A DNA stretch of 40,342 nucleotides, taken from NCBI GenBank assembly GCA_029261275.1, contig JAJDBR010000106.1:1-40342 (forward strand), given 5' to 3'. Positions within the stretch are counted from its first letter, which is position 1. Each line of letters opens with the position of its first letter. Position numbers and translations under genes: made by a program. Under the pieces are notes generated by a model, which did no database searches, was not told where the DNA came from, and saw nothing but the letters and a program-made list of their open reading frames with translations. This DNA comes from Nitrospirales bacterium. Its GTDB lineage: Bacteria; Nitrospirota; Nitrospiria; Nitrospirales; UBA8639. Below, one piece after another: positions 1 to 8,859 of the stretch.

Positions 1-242
1 TCACGGGACATACGGTCATGCGTCGACCGAGGAAGCATGCCATATTCGGCAGTGATCCATCCCTGGCCTTTATCGCGCAAAAAGGGCGGAACCTTTTCTT
101 CTACTGAGGCCGTACAGATGACTTTTGTCTCACCCATTTCAATGAGGACCGACCCTTCCGCATATTTGGTAAACGGACGCGTTATTTTGACCGGACGTAA
201 GTCATGTGGGCCTCGATTATCAGTCCTGGCAATGTCCGACAT
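1..242 (-). CDS. rph: Ribonuclease PH, N-terminal part (runs off the window)
   Basis: Phosphorolytic 3'-5' exoribonuclease that trims the 3' ends of tRNA precursors. Only the first 80 residues are in the window. The minus-strand translation shows the family's opening pattern: a [13 protein letters not shown] start, then [40 protein letters not shown] and PRSTHDRM. These match the RNase PH N-terminus closely, including the phosphate-site region near PRSTH. The ATG at 242 fits because it is preceded by AAAGGA about 12 bases upstream and opens in phase with the conserved block. A good sigma70-type promoter sits about 35 bases upstream. The gene is divergent from serS. The identification is firm; the C-terminal part cannot be judged. 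Confidence 0.93.
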   Translation of the reverse strand, partial: MSDIARTDNRGPHDLRPVKITRPFTKYAEGSVLIEMGETKVICTASVEEKVPPFLRDKGQGWITAEYGMLPRSTHDRMSR

Positions 243-278
243 TGGCAAAATAATTCCTTTCAGTAAAAATGGAGACGA

Positions 279-307
279 ATTATAGAGAGCACTCCTCCAA
301 AAGACAA
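279..307 (-). promoter_or_regulatory. Sigma70-type promoter for rph
   Basis: On the minus strand TTGTCT (307-302) and a perfect TATAAT (284-279) are separated by exactly 17 bases. The predicted start of transcription is about 30 bases upstream of the rph ATG. Seen in sequence; activity is inferred. Confidence 0.6.
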
Positions 308-417
308 CACAGACTCAAGCGAGTCTCAGCACATACTCTGCTACCCGCGGCTATCCTATGCTTTGGAGGACTGCCAATGAATACGTGGAATGCCCAAAGC
401 CATGCTTTGAGACCAAC

Positions 418-528
418 TTACAAAGGATTTTGCCGCTTTTTAATTATTCGCTTCGTAATGAACAAGCCCACAATGAGCAAGACAATCCCGACGACAAATT
501 CCGTTTCATAAGGGAAGAAATAGGGCAT
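418..528 (-). CDS. Possible 36-residue single-pass membrane peptide
   Basis: A short minus-strand frame too small for most gene callers. It starts MPYFFPYETEF, continues with a hydrophobic stretch of about 17 residues (VVGIVLLIVGLFIT), and ends in a strongly basic tail (KRIIKKRQNPL). That is the layout of a one-helix inner-membrane peptide with the basic end in the cytoplasm. A GTG lies directly before the ATG and could be the start instead. No clear ribosome binding site is visible. It sits alone between rph and serS. The function is unknown, and a chance frame cannot be excluded. Confidence 0.35.
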   Translation of the reverse strand: MPYFFPYETEFVVGIVLLIVGLFITKRIIKKRQNPL

Positions 529-574
529 CACATCAGCTACTATTTAAAAAGCGAGGGGGGCTCGACTGGATTGA

Positions 575-1905
<1,331 letters not shown>

Positions 1906-1936
1906 CACCAATCGTATCCACAGAAATCACAGTTTC

Positions 1937-2024
1937 GGAGGGGTGCTAGAGTGGTCGAATAGACCGGTCTTGAAAACCGGCGTGGTGCAAGCCACCGTGG
2001 GTTCGAATCCCACCCCCTCCGCCA
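1937..2024 (+). tRNA. tRNA-Ser (anticodon UGA)
   Basis: Cloverleaf with a 7-bp acceptor stem GGAGGGG/CCCCTCC, anticodon TGA in the loop CTTGAAA, a long class II variable arm (GTGGTGCAAGCCAC) typical of serine tRNA, a T arm containing GTTCGAATCC, discriminator G and an encoded CCA. It lies directly behind serS. Confidence 0.95.
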
Positions 2025-2086
2025 CCAACCAAACGACCCCCTCAATCCTAAGATCCTTAATGAGCCTAAAATCCACGCAATAACTT

Positions 2087-2256
2087 GGTGGGATTCGAAC
2101 AGAGGTTTTGAAGGGGAGCCATTTACCAAGAGGAATTGTCCCTTTCCTTTTAACACCTGATGCTTGCAGCCGCCCGAAGACACGACAGGGCTGGTCCCTT
2201 AGTGGTTAGGTTTGATTCGAAGGCCTGCACGACTTCGAATCCCACTCCCTCCGCCA
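2087..2256. repeat. Partial copies of the tRNA-Ser 3' end (att-like scar)
   Basis: The last 23 bases of the tRNA (2002-2024, T arm to CCA) recur at 2234-2256 with a single mismatch. An inverted 14-base exact copy of the T-arm segment lies at 2087-2100. The direct copy also sits in a 9-bp perfect inverted repeat (2214-2222 with 2233-2241). Tyrosine integrases commonly use a tRNA 3' end as attB and leave such a duplication. No integrase gene is visible, so a decayed element or a tRNA-derived pseudo-copy are both possible. Confidence 0.6.
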
Positions 2257-2772
2257 TATATTTCAAGGGGTTGTGTCCTCAACTTTCCCCAATTCCAATC
2301 TAACAACCTGCCTGCTGTCATCGTATTTGTAACCTTTTGGTCTGCCAAAGACTGATTTTGCAGGGACACAGCCTTTTTCGAGTCTCCTGTACTGAGGATA
2401 TTATCTTGGAAGTTTGTCCTCTCAATTTCGGCGAGCAGTTATTTCACTTCACCAAAGCTAAGGCAGCATGGCGAGTAGAGCCCAACCAACGGCCCGATCA
2501 TTTCAAAAGGCCAACGATGTCGCTGGCCGCTCGCGGCACGATTTTTCATAACGTGAGTTTAATGAACCATTCGAAGCGAAGAGCAAGGGACACCATCATG
2601 GAGGAAATCAATAGGATCTGAAAAAATGACTAACAGGTATTTTTTCAAACTTGATCCATTAAGGAATATTCTCCCCTTTTGCAATAGTGCACTCCTTCCG
2701 AGAATGTAAGGACGTTTTTTTGGCTGGGATCTTAGTCGATTGTCAAACGACAACATCTTCAGGAGCGGGACC
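2257..2772. other. Gene-poor stretch after the tRNA scar
   Basis: About 500 bases with no recognisable gene on either strand. A 94-codon open frame on the plus strand (2337-2621) lacks a ribosome binding site and reads as low-complexity, unrecognisable protein, so it is not called. The stretch is best seen as leftover DNA between the tRNA-derived repeats and the next gene. Confidence 0.5.
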
Positions 2773-3354
2773 ATGGGGCCAATTGTCAGACACTCTTCTT
2801 CCTTCACCGTCAGGAAATTGTTGGTGGAGTGTATCCCACACCTGACAGTGGTCTCTCTCTATCTCATGATTGCTGAAGGCTCTGGTGTTCTCTCTGACGT
2901 TTTTCCCCTGTTGTTGCTTAGCCTGGGTATTCTTTCTCTCTATTATGTGGGATGGAACGCGACGTTAAAAAAACGGAGTGACAAGTCATTGAAGTATTCT
3001 TACGGCCAAGATGATCTCGCCATGGAATGCAGTTGTGTTGTTGCACTGTTCATGATGTTTGGCCTTTTCTTTCGAGACTTGCACCAACAATTTCCAGGGT
3101 TTTTCCTAGTCGAAGATGAAGTCACCTACCTGAATTGGCTGCTCTTCACCGTAGAGAATATTTTTGAATCGATTTTCGACGTGTTAAGTATTTACGACAT
3201 AAAATTTTCTGGAATTCAGCCGACGGATAATGTAGCGAAATCGGCCGTTTTGTTTTTCCGTTTCACGGTGGATGTCGTGATACTCCTTCTTCTTGTCAGG
3301 AATTGGCGAAATTTACAAACCTACTGGCAGGTCAACAAGAAAAGACATTTTTAG
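2773..3354 (+). CDS. Multi-pass membrane protein of unknown function
   Basis: About 193 residues with roughly four hydrophobic segments: two close together near the N-terminus (around HLTVVSLYLMIAEG and VFPLLLLSLGILSLYYVGW), one in the middle (CVVALFMMFGLFF) and one near the C-terminus (FFRFTVDVVILLLLVRNW). A conserved-looking stretch, NWLLFTVENIFESIFDVLSI, precedes the last helix. The open frame begins at a TTG at 2740, but the ATG at 2773 has AGGAG seven bases upstream and is preferred. The layout recalls membrane domains found beside ion-channel modules, but I cannot assign a family. It stands alone between the tRNA-linked debris and the DUF3386 gene. Confidence 0.65.
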   Translation: MGPIVRHSSSFTVRKLLVECIPHLTVVSLYLMIAEGSGVLSDVFPLLLLSLGILSLYYVGWNATLKKRSDKSLKYSYGQDDLAMECSCVVALFMMFGLFFRDLHQQFPGFFLVEDEVTYLNWLLFTVENIFESIFDVLSIYDIKFSGIQPTDNVAKSAVLFFRFTVDVVILLLLVRNWRNLQTYWQVNKKRHF

Positions 3355-3443
3355 ATTCAACGGTGACCATATCGTTGGCGTGAATCTCAGCCAGCTACGT
3401 TGTTTTGAGAGCGCAACTTCAAAATTCCAGTTTCCGGGTGAGG

Positions 3444-3473
3444 GAATCCTGCAGTTCGGTCACTCCAGGATTC
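3444..3473 (+). other. Perfect 8-bp inverted repeat after the membrane gene
   Basis: GAATCCTG (3444-3451) and CAGGATTC (3466-3473) can pair across a 14-base loop. No T-run follows, so it is not a standard intrinsic terminator. The rest of 3355-3631 shows no gene. Confidence 0.3.
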
Positions 3474-3631
3474 AGCATGCTCAATACCATTGCCGGATTA
3501 ACAGCCTTTACCCCGTATTCCTACCATCTGCTCAGGTTGTTCAGGTGAAAGGAGTTCCTTATAATGCTTCCTAGCATTCGATGAAATCTTCACCTCTTAC
3601 GCTACACGAACATTTTTAAGGAGTATGAATC

Positions 3632-4306
3632 ATGGAAACGGATATGCAAAAAGAAGAACACGCTGATGTGCACGATGACCCAAAAGCTCGAGACTTACTT
3701 CAAGCGGCTTTTGCCAAAACGGCACGATGGCAACCAGACTTCAAAGGCTTTCAGGCTGATTTACGCGTAAATGTGAATGGGAAGGAAACCAAAGGTACGG
3801 TGACCGTCAAATTGCCCCGGGACATCACGGTCACTATCGACGATGCCGACCTCCAAACTTGGGCACAAAACCAAATTGGCATGATTGCGGGTCATCGAGG
3901 CCCAAGAAATTTCCAAGAATCCGATGGAAAACATACCCTGACCTTAGGTGGCGAAGAACAACATCCGTTAGGACAACGGATTAATATTCATGGAGATGGC
4001 ATGGGCTCATGGTATCGCATCAAAGATAACCGCATTACTCAAATTAATCGCAATATGCCCCAAGCGGCGTTTACCATCAACGTCGAAGATAGCGCCATTA
4101 CCCAAGACCAACACAATTTGACCACTCGATACACCGTCTATTATTTTTCCCCGAAAGATCGCTCGCTGAAAAATGTCGATAGTTTCTCAGACACCCATGT
4201 ACGAGTCGGCAATTCGGACCTTCCTGCCACCCGGCGGATTATCTCTTATGAAGATGGAGGAGTTACCGCACGAACGTTAACTTTCGAAAACCACATGATG
4301 CTCTAA
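3632..4306 (+). CDS. DUF3386 family protein
   Basis: 224 residues, no signal peptide and no membrane segment, so probably cytoplasmic. The opening KARDLLQAAFAKTARWQPDFKGFQADLRV resembles the start of DUF3386 proteins, best known from cyanobacteria, whose role is not established. The remainder is rich in beta-type alternating segments (TGTVTVKLPRDITVTIDD-like, LTTRYTVYYFSPKDRSL), consistent with a beta-sheet fold binding a hydrophobic ligand, though that is inference. AAGGAG about eight bases before the ATG supports the start; a second Met four codons on is less well placed. A long hairpin follows the stop. Confidence 0.75.
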   Translation: METDMQKEEHADVHDDPKARDLLQAAFAKTARWQPDFKGFQADLRVNVNGKETKGTVTVKLPRDITVTIDDADLQTWAQNQIGMIAGHRGPRNFQESDGKHTLTLGGEEQHPLGQRINIHGDGMGSWYRIKDNRITQINRNMPQAAFTINVEDSAITQDQHNLTTRYTVYYFSPKDRSLKNVDSFSDTHVRVGNSDLPATRRIISYEDGGVTARTLTFENHMML

Positions 4307-4333
4307 CCGTGTGCTAAAAGCGTAAACAATCAA

Positions 4334-4377
4334 GGCGTGAGGGAGGAGAGAATAAGTTTTTTTTCCTTTCTCACGCC
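4334..4377. terminator. Long hairpin between convergent genes
   Basis: GGCGTGAG (4334-4341) pairs with CTCACGCC (4370-4377). The inner part, purine-rich on the left and pyrimidine-rich on the right, extends the stem to about 19 pairs with several G-U wobbles. It lies between the convergent DUF3386 and TPM genes. No external T-run is present, so the terminator role is inferred from position and stability. Confidence 0.45.
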
Positions 4378-4454
4378 CTGTATGTTCATTCAAGATGTGC
4401 CGAAGGCTCGGCTCAAAGACGTTCTCTTCAGAATCTAGCAGATAGATGTTTTGA

Positions 4455-5186
4455 TTACCGCAAGCCCTGGCCTCCAGTTCCACCACCAAATCCACCAAAG
4501 TTCCCGCCAAACCCCCCTTGCCCCGTCCCCCAATATTCTCCGCGTTTCCAACGGGGAAACGGATGCCGCCGTTCTGGACGAGTAAAGCGCCACAGAGCAT
4601 AGATCATACAGAACACTGCAGTGAGATTCATCCAAAAACCCGCTGATCGTGTGGGCGGGCTCTTCTCCTTTGGTGCAGGAGTCTGCGCCGCAAGTGCCGT
4701 CAACGACAGTACAGAGCGATAGACGTTCGTCCCATACTCACCCGAACCAAACATGGGTTGCAAAGATTTCAGCGAAATGTCGTCTAGTTTTTCCGGAGTC
4801 ACCACGCCTAAGAGACTTTTCCCTACCACGACCACCGCTTGCTGTTCTTTCACTGCGACGAGCAATAAAATACCCCGCTCCTGTTGTGCCGTCCCAATCC
4901 GCCACGCTTCATATAAACGCATGGCATAGTCTTGGGCATGAGGACGTGGATGGATCGAATCCAACGTGACGACTATCATCTCAACGGACGTATTGAGTTC
5001 CAAGTCTTTGCAGACGGCTCGAATTTGGGCTTGCCATTCATCATCAAGCACCTCGGCAAAATCACTGACATAGCCGAGCGGCGTCGGCAAATCTTGGTCC
5101 TGAGGAGACATCCCCCAAGACATGGAATAGAAGGCGACAACTATTCCTAGCGTCATCAAAGACGACACGGAGCGGGAGATGATCAT
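4455..5186 (-). CDS. TPM-domain membrane protein (YgcG/Psb32 type)
   Basis: 243 residues: an N-terminal signal or anchor helix (about 10-26), a TPM domain (about 35-160, with PLGYVSDFAEVLDDEWQAQI, the SVEMIVVTLDSI strand and QERGILLLVAVKEQQAVVVVG), a second hydrophobic helix (about 186-200) and a glycine-rich tail (GGFGGNFGGFGGGTGG). This is the standard layout of TPM proteins, which sit in the membrane with the domain on the outer side. Family members have been linked to photosystem repair in phototrophs and otherwise to unknown envelope functions. Its ATG overlaps the stop of the upstream nucleotidyltransferase-fold gene by four bases (ATGA), so the two are translationally coupled. Confidence 0.85.
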   Translation of the reverse strand: MIISRSVSSLMTLGIVVAFYSMSWGMSPQDQDLPTPLGYVSDFAEVLDDEWQAQIRAVCKDLELNTSVEMIVVTLDSIHPRPHAQDYAMRLYEAWRIGTAQQERGILLLVAVKEQQAVVVVGKSLLGVVTPEKLDDISLKSLQPMFGSGEYGTNVYRSVLSLTALAAQTPAPKEKSPPTRSAGFWMNLTAVFCMIYALWRFTRPERRHPFPRWKRGEYWGTGQGGFGGNFGGFGGGTGGQGLR

Positions 5187-5950
5187 GGCCGCTTCCCTTC
5201 GCCAATTTCCTGAACTCGCTTAGAGAACTTATCCAAATTTTCAAGATACCGATCATAGACCTTCATCCATTCCAAGGAGCCCGGACTGCTTAACCCTCTT
5301 TTTATGTTGAGTATTTCCAAAAACGTGGTCGAATCGAATTGCAAGGTGTCCGGAAGGCGCTTCAGTATGTCTTCATCTTTGTCTGTTGATGAATGTCCCA
5401 AAAGATAGAGGACCCCTCGAATACTCGGTAGCACGGCCGTAATAGAAAGGAGGAGTAACGCTTGAATCGCTTCTATTCGACCTTCTCCTTCTATAAACCG
5501 TTGCCGTAACCGTAGAAGATTGGCCATCAATTCTTGTTCACATTGCCAACCTAACTTGGTCGCATCGAGAGAAAACTCTCCAAACGGATCTTGACCCGCC
5601 AATACGACATGGTGTTGGTTCATTTGCAAGAACTCTAACGGAAAGAGGTTGGCTGATCTCCGGAGGTCCTCTTTCGTCATGAGCAAAGGTGCCACAATTT
5701 GATGTTTCCCCCATTCTTGATGTAGGTGACTGGCACGCTGCAAGAGATCCATTGATCGATTCGTGACGATCAACAAGATATTGATATTCGAGCGACCCAT
5801 AATGAAATCGCCTCGTGCGGCACTCCCAAACAGAACCAGTCCACTTAAATCAGCGTTCCATTGCTGATTAATTTGCGCAACAAAGCGCGTCAGAATATCT
5901 TGGGTATCTTCAGGAAGATTTAGCGAATGAGAGGGAGAAACAGACATCAT
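5183..5950 (-). CDS. MNT-type nucleotidyltransferase-fold protein with altered active site
   Basis: 255 residues. Residues 38-62 carry the minimal nucleotidyltransferase signature: VLFGSAARGDF, then GRSNINILLIV. In active members the second block reads S-D-x-D, and the two aspartates bind the catalytic metal ions. Here both are asparagine (N55 and N57, codons AAT and AAT), so catalysis is unlikely unless other acidic residues stand in. The rest is helical and resembles the C-terminal helical part found behind MNT domains. It ends in ATGA overlap with the TPM gene and starts 12 bases after the FAD monooxygenase stop, so the three form one transcription unit. The role is unknown; a nucleotide-binding or scaffold function is a guess. 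Confidence 0.8.
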   Translation of the reverse strand: MMSVSPSHSLNLPEDTQDILTRFVAQINQQWNADLSGLVLFGSAARGDFIMGRSNINILLIVTNRSMDLLQRASHLHQEWGKHQIVAPLLMTKEDLRRSANLFPLEFLQMNQHHVVLAGQDPFGEFSLDATKLGWQCEQELMANLLRLRQRFIEGEGRIEAIQALLLLSITAVLPSIRGVLYLLGHSSTDKDEDILKRLPDTLQFDSTTFLEILNIKRGLSSPGSLEWMKVYDRYLENLDKFSKRVQEIGEGKRP

Positions 5951-5962
5951 ATGACAAACATC

Positions 5963-7237
5963 CTAGAACGGTTGAGTATGGACAGGAACATGATCAGCTC
6001 GGGGATCAGGCAAGAGGCCAGCAGCCTGGAAACGATCAATCCACCCAAACGGGGCTGTCGTCCGCAAACCTGCCGTGGCTGAAAGGACCTGATATTGTAA
6101 CCGCCGATTGGCATCCATGGTTCGAAACACGCGGTCTCGTAGCATTTCAAGAATGGGATTTCCCGTATTCCAAAAAAAGACTTCTTCATCGGCTAGCTGC
6201 TGCAACATGGTCACATGTGATCGACGCGCCACTTCAAATGGCTTCAGCCAATCAACAGTCCACTTCTGTGATTGTTCACAACCCTCCAGCACATCAGCCA
6301 GTGTGATGGCATCAACCATAGCTTGCATTCTCCCTTGAGAGGCATGAGGATTCATGCCATGAGCCGCATCACCCATGATCACGGCCCGATCCTTCACCCA
6401 TGTTTTGGCACGGACCCGTCCCGTGCCCATATACGCCGTTTGTTTCCAATCCACAAATGAATCAAAAAGAGGGGCAAGGTTGGGAGCAATGGTTTGCCAT
6501 TTTTCACGCAAGGAGGGAACACCCTGCGCTTTCAACTGTTCAAGAGAATCTGACGACACCATATACAAGGCATACACTTTTTTCCCGGGAGCAGGGAACA
6601 ACCCCAAAATCGTTTGCCGCCCAACAAAATAGTGGCCTTCATGTATTTCTTCAGGAGAATCCAAGGCCGCCACTAAATAACTGTCCTTATAACGATGCAA
6701 CGAGGCCGATATCCCTATCGCCTCCCGGACTTGTGAAAAAGGACCGTCCGCTCCCACCACAACGTTTGCGCCTATCTGAACATCGGCCCCATCAATTTCG
6801 GCTTGTACCCCAATAATGTCATTTCCATCTCGAAGGAGTGATTTAAAGGTGGCATTAAAATGCAGTCCCTGAGGATTTTCCTGCTGAAGACAATCAAGGA
6901 TGGTGTGGTGGACGACATTTGGCCACATCACTAAGGCTCGATTGAACGGAGACGGCAACATGCCATAATCAATCGTACAGAGACGATTCCCTCCGCTTTT
7001 GAGAAAATGAAATAATCGCACCGATTTGGAGGCATCCGACGGCAGCGCTTCCAGCAATCCTAGATTGTGCAGCAAGGCTTGTCCATTAGGTTGTAGGATT
7101 TCTCCGCGGAGTCCTTGGGGAGGTCCAGCAGCTTGTTCCAACACCAGATTGGCAATACCTTTTCTAGCCAATGCTATTCCAAGAATAGCCCCACCACCTC
7201 CTGCACCCACAATCAGAACGTTTGTCGTGAGGTCCAT
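5963..7237 (-). CDS. FAD-dependent monooxygenase (PHBH/UbiH fold)
   Basis: 424 residues of the flavin aromatic hydroxylase superfamily. The N-terminal Rossmann motif reads VLIVGAGGGGAILGIALARKG (residues 7-27). The DG motif is GADGPFSQVREAIG (162-175). The GD motif is VIMGDAAHGMNPHASQG (286-302), which contacts the FAD ribityl chain and pyrophosphate. Such enzymes use NAD(P)H and oxygen to hydroxylate or epoxidise aromatic, quinone or isoprenoid substrates; the substrate is not readable from sequence. It heads a tight minus-strand group with the MNT-fold and TPM genes, an unusual partnership. The ATG at 7237 gives a normal N-terminus, with no strong ribosome binding site. Confidence 0.9.
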   Translation of the reverse strand: MDLTTNVLIVGAGGGGAILGIALARKGIANLVLEQAAGPPQGLRGEILQPNGQALLHNLGLLEALPSDASKSVRLFHFLKSGGNRLCTIDYGMLPSPFNRALVMWPNVVHHTILDCLQQENPQGLHFNATFKSLLRDGNDIIGVQAEIDGADVQIGANVVVGADGPFSQVREAIGISASLHRYKDSYLVAALDSPEEIHEGHYFVGRQTILGLFPAPGKKVYALYMVSSDSLEQLKAQGVPSLREKWQTIAPNLAPLFDSFVDWKQTAYMGTGRVRAKTWVKDRAVIMGDAAHGMNPHASQGRMQAMVDAITLADVLEGCEQSQKWTVDWLKPFEVARRSHVTMLQQLADEEVFFWNTGNPILEMLRDRVFRTMDANRRLQYQVLSATAGLRTTAPFGWIDRFQAAGLLPDPRADHVPVHTQPF

Positions 7238-7335
7238 GTTAAAGCGTACCGTGTAAATAAAACATATGAAACGGCATCAGGAGGGTGTTAAAAGAAAAAG
7301 AGCTAAGATGAAAAGATCGCTATCCGCAATGGCCC

Positions 7336-7710
7336 TTAGTCGGAAAAAATAGCCTGGAAATGTTCGTCGGCTTGCTGCCAGGCTTGCGGATAAGATGTCG
7401 AGAGCCAATCCCGAAGATAGAGCCTTTGTTTTACAGACAACATGTTTTTTATTTGGTGAGTGCGTCCCTGAAGAGGTTGCAGAAAACCCACTTTTTTCAC
7501 AGGATCTAATGTGGCGGTGCGAACATACACAGTGGTGTACATCGAAGGTGCCTGCTCATCCCCATCGCCCTGAAGCCAAACCGAAAGATACTTGTCCATT
7601 TGCAACCCGGAACTATCCAAAGCCGGATCAGTATCATGGAATAATTCGTTTTCCGTTTGTTCTAAGGGAACGGCATCTTCGGCTCGAAATAAAAAATTCC
7701 ACTTCCACAT
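7336..7710 (-). CDS. Unknown 124-residue protein
   Basis: A small soluble protein with no signal peptide or membrane segment. It starts MWKWNFLFRAEDAVP and contains an acidic stretch (ENELFHDTDPALDSSG) and a C-terminal helix-rich part (LSVKQRLYLRDWLSTSYPQAWQQADEHF). I do not recognise a family. The start is supported by GAAGGA about a dozen bases upstream. It lies 98 bases upstream of the FAD monooxygenase on the same strand and may be read with it. A plus-strand frame over the same DNA (7395-7748) is judged a shadow because it lacks a ribosome binding site. Confidence 0.6.
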   Translation of the reverse strand: MWKWNFLFRAEDAVPLEQTENELFHDTDPALDSSGLQMDKYLSVWLQGDGDEQAPSMYTTVYVRTATLDPVKKVGFLQPLQGRTHQIKNMLSVKQRLYLRDWLSTSYPQAWQQADEHFQAIFSD

Positions 7711-7978
7711 TATTTAACATCCTTCAGCGATTACAGATATGCGATTAAAGATAGACAGGATGGGATAGTGTCAAGGGATTTAGAAGAAAGTCAAGACATA
7801 GCATCGGCCTCTCCCTCTCATGAGGTATTAGGCATTTAAATCTGCCTTCCTTTTACGTTAGTATTATATAAATATTCCCTAATCAATGATTGTGCTTAGA
7901 ATCCCCCCCGGTTATGGGAATATTCCAACACGAACGGTTTTGAAGTTCATTGTCCCTAACCTATGGAGGACTCATTTG

Positions 7979-8629
7979 GTGAAAATATCATCCACATACG
8001 TATGGCTTTTCCGGTGTATGGTTATCAGCTTGCTATTCACGGGCTGTCAAGGCACTGGGCAAACAGTAAACTTTGATCCCCGGGCTCTTTCTCTTGATTC
8101 CAACAAATCTGGAACCATTCATGCCGAAGACTTGACGATTATCGTTGAGCCTTTTCAGGATGCCCGACCAGAACAATACCGTTTGGGTTCTCGTACGCAT
8201 TTATGGGGAGGAGTTACCAAATTTAATGCCTGGAATGGGAATATTAGCGACGGCATGGCGGATTTGGCTATCGCCTATCTTCAACAACGCCAATGGCGCG
8301 CCACGAAAAGTACAGCCGATGTTAACACCCCACACGATGTCACCTTAACCGGGACCGTTTTATCGTTACAGGCCAATGCCAAAAGTGGATTTGGGTTTAC
8401 CGACATTACCGTGACGATGCGAGTCCGATTTGAAGCTAAAAACACCAGTGATGGGAGCACCATACGGATGGTGTTAGGCGCGAATGGCTCGGATAGGGTT
8501 GCGACTTTTGCCCCTAAAGATGCTGAAGAACTCATCAATCTTGTGGCCAAAGATTTATACAAACAACTATTGCAAGACCTTACGGTGAAAGATAAAGCCT
8601 TTCATTTACAACCCGGACCTCGTTCATAG
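7979..8629 (+). CDS. Putative lipoprotein (YajG-like)
   Basis: 216 residues from the GTG at 7979, which has GGAGGA eight bases upstream. The open frame reaches 31 codons further upstream but the signal peptide begins here: VKISSTYVWLFRCMVISLLFTGC, with a lipobox-like LFTGC and the lipidated cysteine at residue 23. The mature part has IIVEPFQDARPEQYRLGSR and a later DVTLTGTVLSLQANAKSG segment, similar in style to the uncharacterised YajG lipoproteins (a V-PF-D-R strand, then a beta-rich domain). It probably sits on the periplasmic face of a membrane. Function unknown. A short hairpin with a T-run follows the stop. Confidence 0.7.
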   Translation: MKISSTYVWLFRCMVISLLFTGCQGTGQTVNFDPRALSLDSNKSGTIHAEDLTIIVEPFQDARPEQYRLGSRTHLWGGVTKFNAWNGNISDGMADLAIAYLQQRQWRATKSTADVNTPHDVTLTGTVLSLQANAKSGFGFTDITVTMRVRFEAKNTSDGSTIRMVLGANGSDRVATFAPKDAEELINLVAKDLYKQLLQDLTVKDKAFHLQPGPRS

Positions 8630-8658
8630 TCATAGCTTTTTTTACTCAAATATGCCAG

Positions 8659-8675
8659 TCTGACTGTCAGATTTT
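8659..8675 (+). terminator. Weak intrinsic terminator after the lipoprotein gene
   Basis: TCTGA (8659-8663), CTG loop, TCAGA (8667-8671), followed by TTTT. The stem is only five pairs, so strength is doubtful. Confidence 0.35.
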
Positions 8676-8859
8676 AAATGAGACCTGGGTATTTATATTG
8701 CCCTAACAAGGAGGTGCTATTCGACCGTCTCTCTTGATACATTTGAATACAGGGAATCCTTTTGCAACTTCCCAGAATGCGCTTTTTTTATTTCTCTTGA
8801 AAGATTTTTTATTTTTTCTGTCTTCATGAGGCGCAATAATTCGAAAAGGAGTTGTAAGA

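Noticed and set aside
2337-2621. 94-codon plus-strand frame
   Set aside because: No ribosome binding site, no recognisable domain, and it lies in degraded DNA after the tRNA scar.
3293-3574. 93-codon plus-strand frame overlapping the end of the membrane gene
   Set aside because: It overlaps a better supported gene, lacks a ribosome binding site and resembles nothing known.
7830-7850. AGGCA/TGCCT hairpin with short T-rich tail
   Set aside because: No plus-strand gene ends before it and the stem is only five pairs; probably chance.
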